A stretch of 64,000 nucleotides of DNA from Peribacillus deserti (GTDB lineage: Bacteria > Bacillota > Bacilli > Bacillales > DSM-1321). The stretch spans positions 1 to 64,000 of the forward strand of contig NZ_PGUY01000010.1 of the NCBI RefSeq assembly GCF_002863585.1. Direction: 5' to 3'. Made by a program: the position numbers and the translations under genes. Numbering within the stretch: position 1 is the stretch's first letter; the number at the start of each line of letters is the position of its first letter. Under the pieces are notes generated by a model. The model had not been told where the DNA came from, did not search any database, and worked only from the letters and a program-made list of their open reading frames with translations. Below are positions 27,199 through 35,566 of this stretch, piece after piece.

Positions 27199-28815
27199 TT
27201 ACTTTTTAGACAGTTCCTGTGTCACCTGTTCTCTTAATTCTCTCTTAAGAAATTTCCCGACAGATGTTTTAGGAATATCCTCCATGAAAATGATATCATC
27301 CGGAAGCCACCACTTCGCAAACTGCGGTGCAATAAACTCCACCAGTTCTTCCTTCGAAACCATATTCTTGAAGGCTTCCTTTAGAACCACGCATGCTACT
27401 GGCCGCTCCTGCCACTGCTCATGAGGCACAGCAATCACCGCTGCTTCGAAGACAGCTTCATGGGCCATTAAGGCGTTCTCAAGATCCACCGAGGAAATCC
27501 ATTCTCCTCCGCTTTTTATCAGGTCTTTTGTTCGGTCGACAATCTTTACAAAACCCTCTTCATCGATAGTGGCTACATCTCCTGTATAAAGCCATCCATC
27601 CCTGAACGCGTCCTGTGATCTTTCATCCTTATAATATTCAGATGCAATCCATGGTCCTCTTATTAAAAGTTCTCCCATTTCTTTACCGTCAGGATTCACT
27701 TCACCTTCTGCACCCATAACTTTAATTTCTAGGCAGGGAACCAGCACCCCCTGTTTCGATTTCAATTCATATATCTCTTCTTCGGGCAATTCCTGCTGAT
27801 AGCTTTTCAATGTGGAAACCAGGACAATCGGACTTGTTTCTGTCATCCCATAAGCATGCATAAATGGAATGTTGTATTTTTGCTCAAAGGCTTTGATCAT
27901 CCCTTTAGGTGCAGCTGATCCCCCGCATATTAAACCTCTTAAGCTGCTTAGGTCATATTGATTCTCTTCCATTTCTTTTAGAAGTCCGAGCCAGATGGTA
28001 GGAACGCCAGCCGAAATGGTTACTTTTTCTGATTGAATCAGCTCAGCAATGAGCTTAGGAGTAAAGTAAGGTCCCGGCAGAACCTGTGTTGTGCCAAACC
28101 AGACCCCGGCAAAAGGCAATCCCCATGCATTCACATGAAACATCGGCACAATTGGCATAGCGACGTCTTTTTCACTTAAGGCAGCACTGTCAGCAAGTCC
28201 TAGAGCCATACTGTGAAGGACAATCCCGCGGTGGGTATATACCACACCTTTTGGATTTCCTGTAGTTGCTGATGTATAACACATGCCGGCAGGATCATTT
28301 TCGTCAAGTCCTGGTTCAAATTGAAAGATCGGATTACCTTGCTCTAAAAGCTTTTCGTAATGATAAATAGGTGTGAGGTCAGTTTCTGGGAGTGTTTCGT
28401 TATCTGTCATGATAATAAAAGCTTTTACTGTCTGAAGTTCGTCTTTTATAGCATGGATGAGTGGAAGCAGATCAGAATCTATCAACAGGACTTTATCTTC
28501 CGCATGATTAATAATGTATGCGATCTGCTGAGGTGCTAGGCGTATGTTAATCGTATGGAGCACTGCCCCGGAACAGGGCACAGCGAAATATGCCTCTAAA
28601 TGGCGGTGATGATTCCAGGCGAGAGTCCCAACACGGTCCCCCTTTTCTACGCCTAATTCTTTTAAACAGCTTGCCAAGCTCCTGGTTCGTGCCGCCATTT
28701 CCTTGTATGTGAACCTGTGGATGCCTCCTTCTGTCCGTGATATAACCTGTTTCTTCGAAAAATATTTTTCTGCTCGTTCTAGCATTTGAGTCATCAACAA
28801 AGGAGTGTTCATCAT
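27199..28815 (-). CDS. AMP-dependent acyl-CoA synthetase (medium/long-chain type)
   Basis: A 538-residue ligase of the ANL superfamily that activates fatty acids as acyl-AMP and acyl-CoA. Motifs: CYTSATTGNPKGVVYTHRG (P-loop, with Thr in place of the usual second Ser/Gly), HAYGMTETSP, GWLYTGDVATIDEEGF and the C-terminal catalytic lysine in PKTSVGKFLKRELRE. It resembles AlkK-type enzymes. It lies upstream of yhaR with a gap of about 110 bases; in B. subtilis this site holds other genes, so this is a local difference. The start follows AGGAGGAAAGTA. Confidence 0.9.
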   Translation of the reverse strand: MMNTPLLMTQMLERAEKYFSKKQVISRTEGGIHRFTYKEMAARTRSLASCLKELGVEKGDRVGTLAWNHHRHLEAYFAVPCSGAVLHTINIRLAPQQIAYIINHAEDKVLLIDSDLLPLIHAIKDELQTVKAFIIMTDNETLPETDLTPIYHYEKLLEQGNPIFQFEPGLDENDPAGMCYTSATTGNPKGVVYTHRGIVLHSMALGLADSAALSEKDVAMPIVPMFHVNAWGLPFAGVWFGTTQVLPGPYFTPKLIAELIQSEKVTISAGVPTIWLGLLKEMEENQYDLSSLRGLICGGSAAPKGMIKAFEQKYNIPFMHAYGMTETSPIVLVSTLKSYQQELPEEEIYELKSKQGVLVPCLEIKVMGAEGEVNPDGKEMGELLIRGPWIASEYYKDERSQDAFRDGWLYTGDVATIDEEGFVKIVDRTKDLIKSGGEWISSVDLENALMAHEAVFEAAVIAVPHEQWQERPVACVVLKEAFKNMVSKEELVEFIAPQFAKWWLPDDIIFMEDIPKTSVGKFLKRELREQVTQELSKK

Positions 28816-28934
28816 AGTACTTTCCTCCTAAATTTTAGTCATACACTATATAGTTCTGTACCCATAATCGTTATTCCTTCCTGCAGCATGGAGTTTTACC
28901 CCGATACGATCCACTGCCCTGGGAGCATGCATAT

Positions 28935-28959
28935 AAAAAAAGCCCTGTAGAAGGGCTTT
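28935..28959 (-). terminator. Terminator of hemZ
   Basis: On the minus strand AAAGCCCT pairs with AGGGCTTT around a short loop and is followed by a T run. Confidence 0.85.
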
Positions 28960-28969
28960 AGCTGATTTA

Positions 28970-30478
28970 CTATCTTACTGTTTTATTTATTGAAAAGGTT
29001 TCCTCAAGCAGTGCTATTTTTTGTAAGGTATAATTTTCAAAACTATCATTATAGGATTTAGGATCTTTTGGATTTGCGAATTGTACTATTTTTCCTGTCT
29101 GCGGATGAACAAATTTGCTCGCTGCTCCACACCCTAAACCAATAATAGTCTGCATTTCTTCCATGATCATGATATTATAGATGCTTTCTTGACCTGGAAT
29201 GGAGTATCCTACATTCTCTAAGTTTCCAAGAATATTTTTCTGGCGGTATAAGTAGTATGGAGTATAACCTTGTTCTGCGGTCCATTCTTCAGCCATTTCC
29301 ATCATTTTTTCTACTTCTGGCCTAGAAGCCACTTGGTACTTTTGCTTATTCCTGGTCATTTCTGACGCTCTCTTGAAGGAAAGAGTATGAACAGTCAAGG
29401 ACTCGGGCATTAACTTTGCTGTCTCACTTAAGGTGTAAGCAAATTCCTTAGTCCCTTCGCCAGGCAGGCCAATAATTAAATCCATATTTATATTGTTCAT
29501 GTTCCATTCTCTTGCCAGCTTATATTTTTCAATGGTCTCTTCGACTGTATGGTGCCTACCGATCGCTTTTAACGTTTCCTGGATATAGGATTGAGGATTG
29601 ATACTGATGCGGTCGATATTCCACTTATTCAAAACCTCTAATTTTTCAGGCGTTATTGTATCTGGACGGCCCGCTTCCACTGTTATTTCTCTAATGGTTT
29701 TAACGTCTGGAAAAGACTCATACATCTCTTCGTAGAGCATGTCCATTTCTTCTGCGGTAATGCTTGTCGGGGTTCCCCCGCCGTAATAAACGGTTGTGAT
29801 TTTGATTTGGTTCTCTTTTAACCATTTTCCTATCTCACGCATTTCGTAATGAAGCCCGCCTAAGAACGAATGGACAGAACCTTGTCTGCCATTGATGGCG
29901 TATGCGGGAAATGTACAATAGGCACATTTTGTAGGACAGAAAGGAATTCCGATATAGATGCTCACTTCGTTTTGCAGGGAGTAAAGATCTGGGACCACAC
30001 TAAGCTGGCGGTCTACTATTTTTTGCATAAGATCTATTTTTTGCGGTGAGATTAAATAATTCTCCAGCAAATCCTGATGGGCCTGTTTCTCCGGTATTCC
30101 TTCCTGCATTTTTTTATGCAGGAGCTTTGTAGGACGGATACCTGTTAGGATTCCCCATTTTTGGACTACTCCGGTTGCTTCCTGCAGCACAGTTAAATAA
30201 GCCTTGCAATAAGAGTCCTTAAGCTGCTTAAAAATCTCTTTATCCGTACTGCCTGAAGGAATGGTTCCAGTAATATCTGCCTGATAATTACTGCCTTCCT
30301 TAACATCTGTCAGCGAAACAGTTCCTGTAAGTGTCCCTTTTATATTAAATTCAGCCAGGAAGTCAGGGTTTTCGGCAGCAGTGAAAGAAACCTTTGATTC
30401 CTCAAAGAATAAATTCGCTATATTTGTGAATGGCCTGATCAGCCTTTCATCTTCAATTCCACTAATTTGAATGTACAA
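28970..30478 (-). CDS. hemZ: Coproporphyrinogen III oxidase-like radical SAM protein HemZ
   Basis: A 502-residue radical SAM protein. The [4Fe-4S]-binding CPTKCAYC motif follows YIGIPF near residue 175, and the conserved TVYYGGGTPTS, EAGRPDTI and NINMDLIIGLPGEG segments follow. An N-terminal extension of about 160 residues is typical of HemZ. In B. subtilis HemZ is an oxygen-independent coproporphyrinogen oxidase candidate for anaerobic haem synthesis. It lies alone with its own terminator. The start is at MYIQISG, after TCAGGGTGAATAAAA-type sequence that forms a moderate ribosome binding site. Confidence 0.92.
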   Translation of the reverse strand: MYIQISGIEDERLIRPFTNIANLFFEESKVSFTAAENPDFLAEFNIKGTLTGTVSLTDVKEGSNYQADITGTIPSGSTDKEIFKQLKDSYCKAYLTVLQEATGVVQKWGILTGIRPTKLLHKKMQEGIPEKQAHQDLLENYLISPQKIDLMQKIVDRQLSVVPDLYSLQNEVSIYIGIPFCPTKCAYCTFPAYAINGRQGSVHSFLGGLHYEMREIGKWLKENQIKITTVYYGGGTPTSITAEEMDMLYEEMYESFPDVKTIREITVEAGRPDTITPEKLEVLNKWNIDRISINPQSYIQETLKAIGRHHTVEETIEKYKLAREWNMNNINMDLIIGLPGEGTKEFAYTLSETAKLMPESLTVHTLSFKRASEMTRNKQKYQVASRPEVEKMMEMAEEWTAEQGYTPYYLYRQKNILGNLENVGYSIPGQESIYNIMIMEEMQTIIGLGCGAASKFVHPQTGKIVQFANPKDPKSYNDSFENYTLQKIALLEETFSINKTVR

Positions 30479-30595
30479 TTTTATTCACCCTGGTTTTTCT
30501 ATAGTTTATTATTAGATTTTATATTTTTTGAATGAATTTTGGAAAACGGCTGCTATAAGTGTACAAAATACCTGTTTACCGGTCAATGCTGAATC

Positions 30596-30626
30596 AAAAA
30601 GGGTTCAGTCACAAGGGACCGAACCC
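30596..30626 (-). terminator. Terminator at the end of the yhaX transcript
   Basis: On the minus strand GGGTTCGGTC pairs with GACTGAACCC and is followed by TTTTTG. The only minus-strand gene upstream is yhaX, about 380 bases away, so its transcript would carry the whole tandem array at 30640-30962. Confidence 0.75.
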
Positions 30627-30639
30627 AAATTACTAAGCT

Positions 30640-30962
30640 TATGCTTCACTTTCAAGGTTTTATGCTTATGTTTGGCTACTTTATGCTTATGTTTCGCTGC
30701 TTTATGCTTAGGTTCCTGGGTTTTATGCTTAACTGTTTATTTTCTATGCTTATAGTACAGGAGTTATGCTTAACATTTTGGCCTTATGCTTATTAGCGGC
30801 AGTTTATGCTTATCATTTTGGTCTTATGCTTATCCCGAGATCATGCTCATGCCTTATGCTTACCATACTATTCGGCTCATACTTATCAGCCGCGATCTAC
30901 GCTTATCGCTCGGGTCTATCTTACCACCCGTAAATTTATGATTACCACCGCTTGGTTCTTAC
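30640..30962. repeat. Degenerate 20-21-bp tandem array with TATGCTTAT core
   Basis: The core TATGCTTA(T) starts at 30640, 30661, 30682, 30703, 30724, 30745, 30765, 30785, 30805, 30825 and 30855. More degenerate forms follow at 30878, 30898, 30917, 30937 and 30957. The period is first exactly 21 and then exactly 20 bases. The sequence between cores is AT- and GT-rich and not conserved. Frames open across it are repeat artefacts (LCL every seven residues). It occupies the gap between hemZ and yhaX. Confidence 0.9.
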
Positions 30963-31002
30963 CTTCTCCCCCGGGTCTCGTAACATACCCGTCCCATTCC
31001 AC

Positions 31003-31872
31003 TTACTTATTCACTTTAAGATCTCTACTCACCCCATGCTCTATCTGCTGCTGTCTCCTGAAGAGTTCTTTCACTGTGTATGCCACTCCCAGCTGGTCAT
31101 TTGTCCTGCTCTGCCAGTCCGCAGCCAGCTTTAGTTCCTGCACGGCATTCCCCATGGCTACTCCAAGGCCTGCCCGCTCAATCATTTCCACATCATCTGA
31201 ACCGTCCCCTATTGCAACGATCTCATGTGGCTTTATAGTAAAATGCTGGGCCAGATATCTTAAACCATCCCATTTAGACACACCCTCTGGAACGATGGTG
31301 AATTTATTTTCATTGATTTGGATCGTATCTACTTCATCGTACATCGTTCCGAGGGCCTTTGTCAGATCCTTCAGCTCGCCCTCGGTTTCACAAATCACAT
31401 CTATTTTAGGCGGTGCGGCGGGATGGGCCGCAAGCGTTTCACTTAATATATCTACATATTGATGGGCATAAAAAAACGGTTCGTTTTTATAGAAGGAGGC
31501 TTTCCCAATTAAGTTTTCAGGCAGATTCACCCGGTTCCCGATCATATATTTTTCATGGTACAGCTTAATCTGGCTTGATGAAACCTCTGATAGTTTGACT
31601 AGTTCCAGAGTTAGTTCTTCAGATATTCTTTTTATTAAAATGGGTTTATCAAATGCTCCCACATAGGCTCCTTGATGGGCAACGATGTGCGGCTTTATTT
31701 TAAGTGCCTTTGCAACCTTCCTAGCAGATGCAAAATTCCTGGATGTGACGAGGGCCACATAGACTCCTTTCTGATGAACATATTCAATTGCTTCTTTGGT
31801 TGTTTTGTGCAATCGGCTGTTGGAATGAAGCAGGGTTCCATCTATATTAACGGCTAATAATCGATACACCAT
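31003..31872 (-). CDS. yhaX: HAD-superfamily (Cof-type) phosphatase YhaX
   Basis: A 289-residue HAD hydrolase of the Cof/IIB class. Motif I reads LLAVNIDGTLL, so the usual nucleophilic Asp of DXDGT is Asn here; motif II is LVTSRNF, the lysine lies in PEGVSKWDGL, and motif III is AIGDGSDDVEMIERAGLGV. The change in motif I suggests weak or altered phosphatase activity. In B. subtilis yhaX is a sporulation gene. The start at 31872 follows GGGAGAGATCATC. It is upstream of the tandem array and terminator. Confidence 0.9.
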   Translation of the reverse strand: MVYRLLAVNIDGTLLHSNSRLHKTTKEAIEYVHQKGVYVALVTSRNFASARKVAKALKIKPHIVAHQGAYVGAFDKPILIKRISEELTLELVKLSEVSSSQIKLYHEKYMIGNRVNLPENLIGKASFYKNEPFFYAHQYVDILSETLAAHPAAPPKIDVICETEGELKDLTKALGTMYDEVDTIQINENKFTIVPEGVSKWDGLRYLAQHFTIKPHEIVAIGDGSDDVEMIERAGLGVAMGNAVQELKLAADWQSRTNDQLGVAYTVKELFRRQQQIEHGVSRDLKVNK

Positions 31873-31975
31873 GATGATCTCTCCCATCTGTTATGTCCTT
31901 ACCAGATTTTTATGACGAAAAGCATCATCCTAGAACTGTCAGGCCCTCGATATATATCAGCATGAGGTGTGAAAC

Positions 31976-32011
31976 AAAAAAGCCCTCAAGGAATTTGATT
32001 CCCAGAGGGCT
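31976..32011 (-). terminator. Terminator of yheA
   Basis: On the minus strand AGCCCTC pairs with GAGGGCT, with a further partly paired inner stem (TGGGAATCAAATTCC), and TTTTTG follows. Confidence 0.8.
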
Positions 32012-32021
32012 TGCACATCTA

Positions 32022-32378
32022 TTACATCTGGTCAGCGGGACCATACATTTCATCCAGTGGCTTTAGGATGATTTTGTTCAATTCGCCTACGATCATGCTC
32101 ATTCTCTGTTCTGCTTCCATGAGCTTTGATATCTTGTGGTTCTGCTGGACTAAGGCAACCGTTTTTTGAGCCTGTTGTATTTCTTCCTGGGATATGTCCT
32201 GCCCCATCATTTGTTTCTGCTGAATGCTCATTTGCACCTGACGGAAATTCTCAAACATGTTTTTGGCGCCAGGATCTGCATTTAATTCTGCAAAACTGGT
32301 TTTTAAAGCAGTAAATTCCTGGCTTTGACGGATTGCTCTTTCGAGTTGGTAAGCCGCATCATATAAATTTGAGCTCAT
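32022..32378 (-). CDS. yheA: YlbF/YmcA-type regulator-like protein YheA
   Basis: A 118-residue, mainly helical protein of the YlbF/YmcA (Com_YlbF, UPF0342) family, which in bacilli is linked to RNA turnover and development. Characteristic segments are NLYDAAYQLERAIRQSQEF and MFENFRQVQMSIQQKQM. The start at 32378 follows AGGAGGAACTATATTA; the open frame extends 18 codons further without a ribosome binding site. Its terminator follows directly. Confidence 0.9.
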   Translation of the reverse strand: MSSNLYDAAYQLERAIRQSQEFTALKTSFAELNADPGAKNMFENFRQVQMSIQQKQMMGQDISQEEIQQAQKTVALVQQNHKISKLMEAEQRMSMIVGELNKIILKPLDEMYGPADQM

Positions 32379-32692
32379 TAATATAGTTCCTCCTTGTTTC
32401 GAGTTTCTTCTTTTATGCATAATTGCTATCATACCCTGTAATAAATCAAATATGCTCTTAAACTACCACGTTAACTTACCACGAATGATATCATTATGCC
32501 AATGAAAGCTACCTAACCTCCTTTTGAAGTAATTATTCAGCAGAATTGCGCTTCTTAACATTATGTTGACTATACAGCTAATATACCCCGAAATACTTTT
32601 CTCCTCTTAAGAGCGTTTTCCGCTTGTTTCCTTATTAACCCCATGGACTATTAAAACGCTGATGAATTATACTTAATTTGGAGGGGATAAGC
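32379..32692. other. Gene-less interval between yheA and the YheE-like gene
   Basis: AT-rich intergenic sequence between divergent genes. It should hold the promoters of both neighbours. I saw no repeat, riboswitch motif, terminator or credible small gene. Confidence 0.6.
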
Positions 32693-32902
32693 ATGATTTC
32701 GCATTTTACATACGAACGTTTATTTTCAAACTCGGAAATACCCGGCTGGAAAATCAATTTCTTTTATAAGCAGCGTCCTTATTCAGGTATTTATCATTCT
32801 AATGGACGTATTGAGTGGCTTTTAGAAGCTCCAGATTTGGAAAACGCTGCAAATATTGAAAGTTACATCCATGAATTAATGTTATACCATGTTTATGAAT
32901 AG
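32693..32902 (+). CDS. DUF5342 / YheE-like small protein
   Basis: A 69-residue protein, MISHFTYERLFSNSEIPGWK at its start, with a WLLEAPDLENAANIESYIHE segment. It resembles the YheE (DUF5342) family of bacilli; function is unknown. The ATG at 32693 follows GGAGGGGATAAGC; an in-frame TTG five codons earlier overlaps that site. The next gene begins 23 bases downstream, so the two may form an operon. Confidence 0.8.
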   Translation: MISHFTYERLFSNSEIPGWKINFFYKQRPYSGIYHSNGRIEWLLEAPDLENAANIESYIHELMLYHVYE

Positions 32903-32925
32903 AATCCCGAAAGTGGGGCTGGCGT

Positions 32926-33825
32926 ATGATTGATAAGCTTAAACAAAAATACCCGAATGCGTTCTTACAACAACAGAATATTCCTTACTCAAGCGACCAT
33001 TTGTATATAAAGGTTTCCGATAAAGAAATCATAGGTATTCCTAAGGATGACCTTACGGAAGAAGAGTCGGCCCTATTACAGGTATTGTATCCAGTTGGCG
33101 ATTCCAGGGGAGCAGATCTCCCTTTAACTGAAAAGGAACAATGGAGAAAGTTTATAAACAAGACTTCTTCGATAGCCCCGGTTACCTCCTGGGAGCATGT
33201 CCGGTTTATTTTCTTCACAGTGCTAAGCAGAGAAACCTCTCAGCAGGAAGCCGAAGAGGCATTTCTTACTCTGTTCCCTTCCGATTCTATCATCATCTGG
33301 AATACACCGGAAAAAGGTGTCCTGATAGAGCCTCGGTCGATTGAATCCTTGAAAAAGAATGAACTCGAGCCGGTTCTTGCAGCCTTGGAAAGCGATTTCT
33401 TTATCCAATTCCGTTTATTTATCGGTTCATTCTTCCCGATAGGCGAGGATCTGCCTGAACAGTATATGATAGAGGAAAAAAGTTTTTCAATTGGTGAGCA
33501 GTATTCTCCTGAAAATCGACTGCAGAACCTATCAAGTACATTCCCGTTTTTGTTGGCCCGTGGACTTGTACAGCAGTATCAGGAATGGTTTACTTCCCAC
33601 CTGCTAGGTGAATTCTTTGACGACCAGGAAATGATCTCAACCATTAAAACTTATATAGAATGCAGCTCCAATGCAAGCCTTGCTGCCAAAAAGCTGTTCA
33701 TGCATAGAAACAGCCTTCAATATCGTATTGATAAATTCGTTGAAAAAACAGGTTTAGATATACGTGGATTTGAGGATGCACTAACCGTTTATCTATTAAT
33801 CATAATAGCGCTTTCAACAAAATAG
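32926..33825 (+). CDS. PucR/CdaR-family helix-turn-helix regulator
   Basis: The 299-residue protein carries a C-terminal PucR-type helix-turn-helix: TYIECSSNASLAAKKLFMHR and NSLQYRIDKFVEKTGLDIRG, at about residues 244-285. The N-terminal part shows no recognised sensor domain. It lies directly in front of the MsmX/UgpC-type ATPase gene on the same strand, separated by a weak terminator, so it may regulate sugar uptake, but that is inference. Confidence 0.85.
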   Translation: MIDKLKQKYPNAFLQQQNIPYSSDHLYIKVSDKEIIGIPKDDLTEEESALLQVLYPVGDSRGADLPLTEKEQWRKFINKTSSIAPVTSWEHVRFIFFTVLSRETSQQEAEEAFLTLFPSDSIIIWNTPEKGVLIEPRSIESLKKNELEPVLAALESDFFIQFRLFIGSFFPIGEDLPEQYMIEEKSFSIGEQYSPENRLQNLSSTFPFLLARGLVQQYQEWFTSHLLGEFFDDQEMISTIKTYIECSSNASLAAKKLFMHRNSLQYRIDKFVEKTGLDIRGFEDALTVYLLIIIALSTK

Positions 33826-33858
33826 GCACCCTGCACAAAAAGGTGCCTGTTCATTTTG
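33825..33858 (+). terminator. Weak terminator behind the PucR-like gene
   Basis: TAGGCACC pairs with GGTGCCTG around a 10-base loop; the tail TTCATTTTG is only moderately T-rich. Confidence 0.5.
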
Positions 33859-33942
33859 TGCAGAGTGACATATTCTTTTATTAAAATATTCCGTACAATG
33901 AAATCAAATAAAAGAAACATTAGATTTCAGGAGGTTTTCTTA

Positions 33943-35061
33943 ATGGCAGAATTACGTTTAGACCATATTTATAAAGTATATGATAATAAAGTGACGGCAG
34001 TAGAAGACTTCAATTTACACATTCAAGATAAAGAATTCATCGTATTTGTCGGCCCTTCTGGCTGTGGTAAATCTACTACTCTCCGCATGATTGCCGGCCT
34101 TGAAGAAATCTCCAAAGGCGAGTTCTACATTGATGGAAGACTAGTTAATGATGTACCTCCTAAAGATCGTGACATTGCAATGGTTTTCCAGAACTATGCC
34201 CTTTATCCTCACATGACGGTATATGATAATATGGCATTCGGCCTTAAGCTGAGAAAAATGCCGAAAGAAGAAATCGACCGCAGAGTTAAAGATGCGTCAA
34301 GAATTCTTGGACTGGATGCATACCTTGATCGAAAGCCTAAAGCTCTTTCTGGCGGTCAGCGCCAGCGTGTTGCTTTAGGACGTGCAATCGTTCGTGACGC
34401 TAAGGTCTTCCTAATGGATGAGCCGCTTTCCAACCTTGATGCTAAATTGCGTGTTCAGATGCGCGCTGAAATCGCTAAGCTTCATAAGCGTTTAGAAACG
34501 ACTACGATCTATGTAACACACGATCAGACAGAAGCGATGACAATGGCTACTAGACTAGTAGTTATGAAGGACGGAATCATCCAGCAGGTTGGATCACCGA
34601 AAGAAGTATACGAAAACCCTGAAAATGTATTCGTAGGCGGCTTTATCGGATCTCCAGCGATGAACTTCCTGAATGGAACACTTAAAAATGGCAAATTCGT
34701 AATCGGTGATGTTTCTGTAACTGTACCGGAAGGCAAACTTAAAGTACTTCGTGAACAAGGTTATGAAGGAAAAGAATTAATTCTTGGAATCCGTCCTGAG
34801 GATCTTCATGACGAGCCAATCTTCATTGAATCAAGCGACTCAGTTATTACTGCACATATTGAAGTAGCAGAATTAATGGGTGCAGAATTCATGCTTTACT
34901 CGCAAATCGGCGGCCAGGACATCGTTGCCCGCGTAGATGCACGTACAATCGTAAAAGCAGGAGACAATCTGGAGCTTGCTCTTGACATGAACAAAGTTCA
35001 CTTCTTTGATAAAGAAAGTGAATCACGCATCCGTCCGCAGCACCAGACGGTTACTGTATAA
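33943..35061 (+). CDS. Multiple-sugar ABC transporter ATPase (MsmX/UgpC type)
   Basis: A 372-residue ATPase of the MalK/UgpC/MsmX group with Walker A (VGPSGCGKSTT), signature LSGGQRQR, Walker B (VFLMDEPLSNLDA), switch His in VTHDQ and a C-terminal TOBE/OB domain. In B. subtilis MsmX serves several carbohydrate importers, including maltodextrin uptake; the secreted amylase in this window could supply such substrates. No permease or binding protein gene is adjacent, which fits a shared ATPase. The start at 33943 follows CAGGAGGTTTTCTTA; 29 upstream codons are unsupported. Confidence 0.93.
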   Translation: MAELRLDHIYKVYDNKVTAVEDFNLHIQDKEFIVFVGPSGCGKSTTLRMIAGLEEISKGEFYIDGRLVNDVPPKDRDIAMVFQNYALYPHMTVYDNMAFGLKLRKMPKEEIDRRVKDASRILGLDAYLDRKPKALSGGQRQRVALGRAIVRDAKVFLMDEPLSNLDAKLRVQMRAEIAKLHKRLETTTIYVTHDQTEAMTMATRLVVMKDGIIQQVGSPKEVYENPENVFVGGFIGSPAMNFLNGTLKNGKFVIGDVSVTVPEGKLKVLREQGYEGKELILGIRPEDLHDEPIFIESSDSVITAHIEVAELMGAEFMLYSQIGGQDIVARVDARTIVKAGDNLELALDMNKVHFFDKESESRIRPQHQTVTV

Positions 35062-35068
35062 GAACAGC

Positions 35069-35147
35069 GGCGAATTAGCTAGTGCCTAACGCACTAGCTA
35101 ATTCGCCTGAAAAGAGAGCCGGTCAAAAAACCGGCTCTCTTTTTTTA
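35069..35147 (+). terminator. Double hairpin terminator of the sugar ABC ATPase gene
   Basis: The first hairpin is a perfect 17-bp stem (GGCGAATTAGCTAGTGC and its complement, 35069-35107) without a T tract. The second (AGAGAGCCGGT with ACCGGCTCTCT-like arms) is followed by TTTTTTTATTT. Confidence 0.9.
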
Positions 35148-35194
35148 TTTATGGCGAAATGAATAGTCGAGATCCTTTTACATATTGATCGGTC

Positions 35195-35440
35195 TCATTC
35201 CTCTATAAATACGACTTGATCATGGCCGCATGACAGGCACGATAATAAATGCGGGCAGATATCATCCTTTGAAGTATTTGGAAATCCATCCCCCAGCTTT
35301 ACTGTTTCTTCATCATTATAATGTCCGTAAGGATCCAGATAATCTGAAACCTTCCCCGAATCCTCCATGGTATTCCCGCACACGGAACAAAGTGCTTCAA
35401 GTTTGTCTAATCCATTGCAGTATGGGCACATAGCCATCAT
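35195..35440 (-). CDS. Small zinc-ribbon-like protein, unknown function
   Basis: An 81-residue protein with three cysteine pairs: MCPYCNG, CSVCGNT and CLSCGHD, plus a CPHLLSC segment, suggesting one or two zinc ribbons. The ATG at 35440 follows AAAGGAGGATAC; a second ATG directly after it would do equally well. The open frame upstream has no support. No specific family was recognised. It is close behind fumC but separated by over 120 bases. Confidence 0.75.
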   Translation of the reverse strand: MMAMCPYCNGLDKLEALCSVCGNTMEDSGKVSDYLDPYGHYNDEETVKLGDGFPNTSKDDICPHLLSCLSCGHDQVVFIEE

Positions 35441-35566
35441 GTATCCTCCTTTTAGCAGCCGCTCCTTAAGTAGTATTATTGTGTAAGCAGAGGAATATGT
35501 GTGAACCTCAGCCACGGCCACTAATAATTTGCCATTCTGATTATTGTAATTAATTAGGGGCAAAAC

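Noticed and set aside
30640-30962. Possible CRISPR or iteron origin
   Set aside because: Units are 20-21 bases with no spacer/repeat distinction, and there is no replication initiator gene nearby.
30806-31462. 218-codon plus-strand frame over the array and yhaX
   Set aside because: It begins in the tandem repeat and continues antisense to yhaX; no ribosome binding site or family resemblance.
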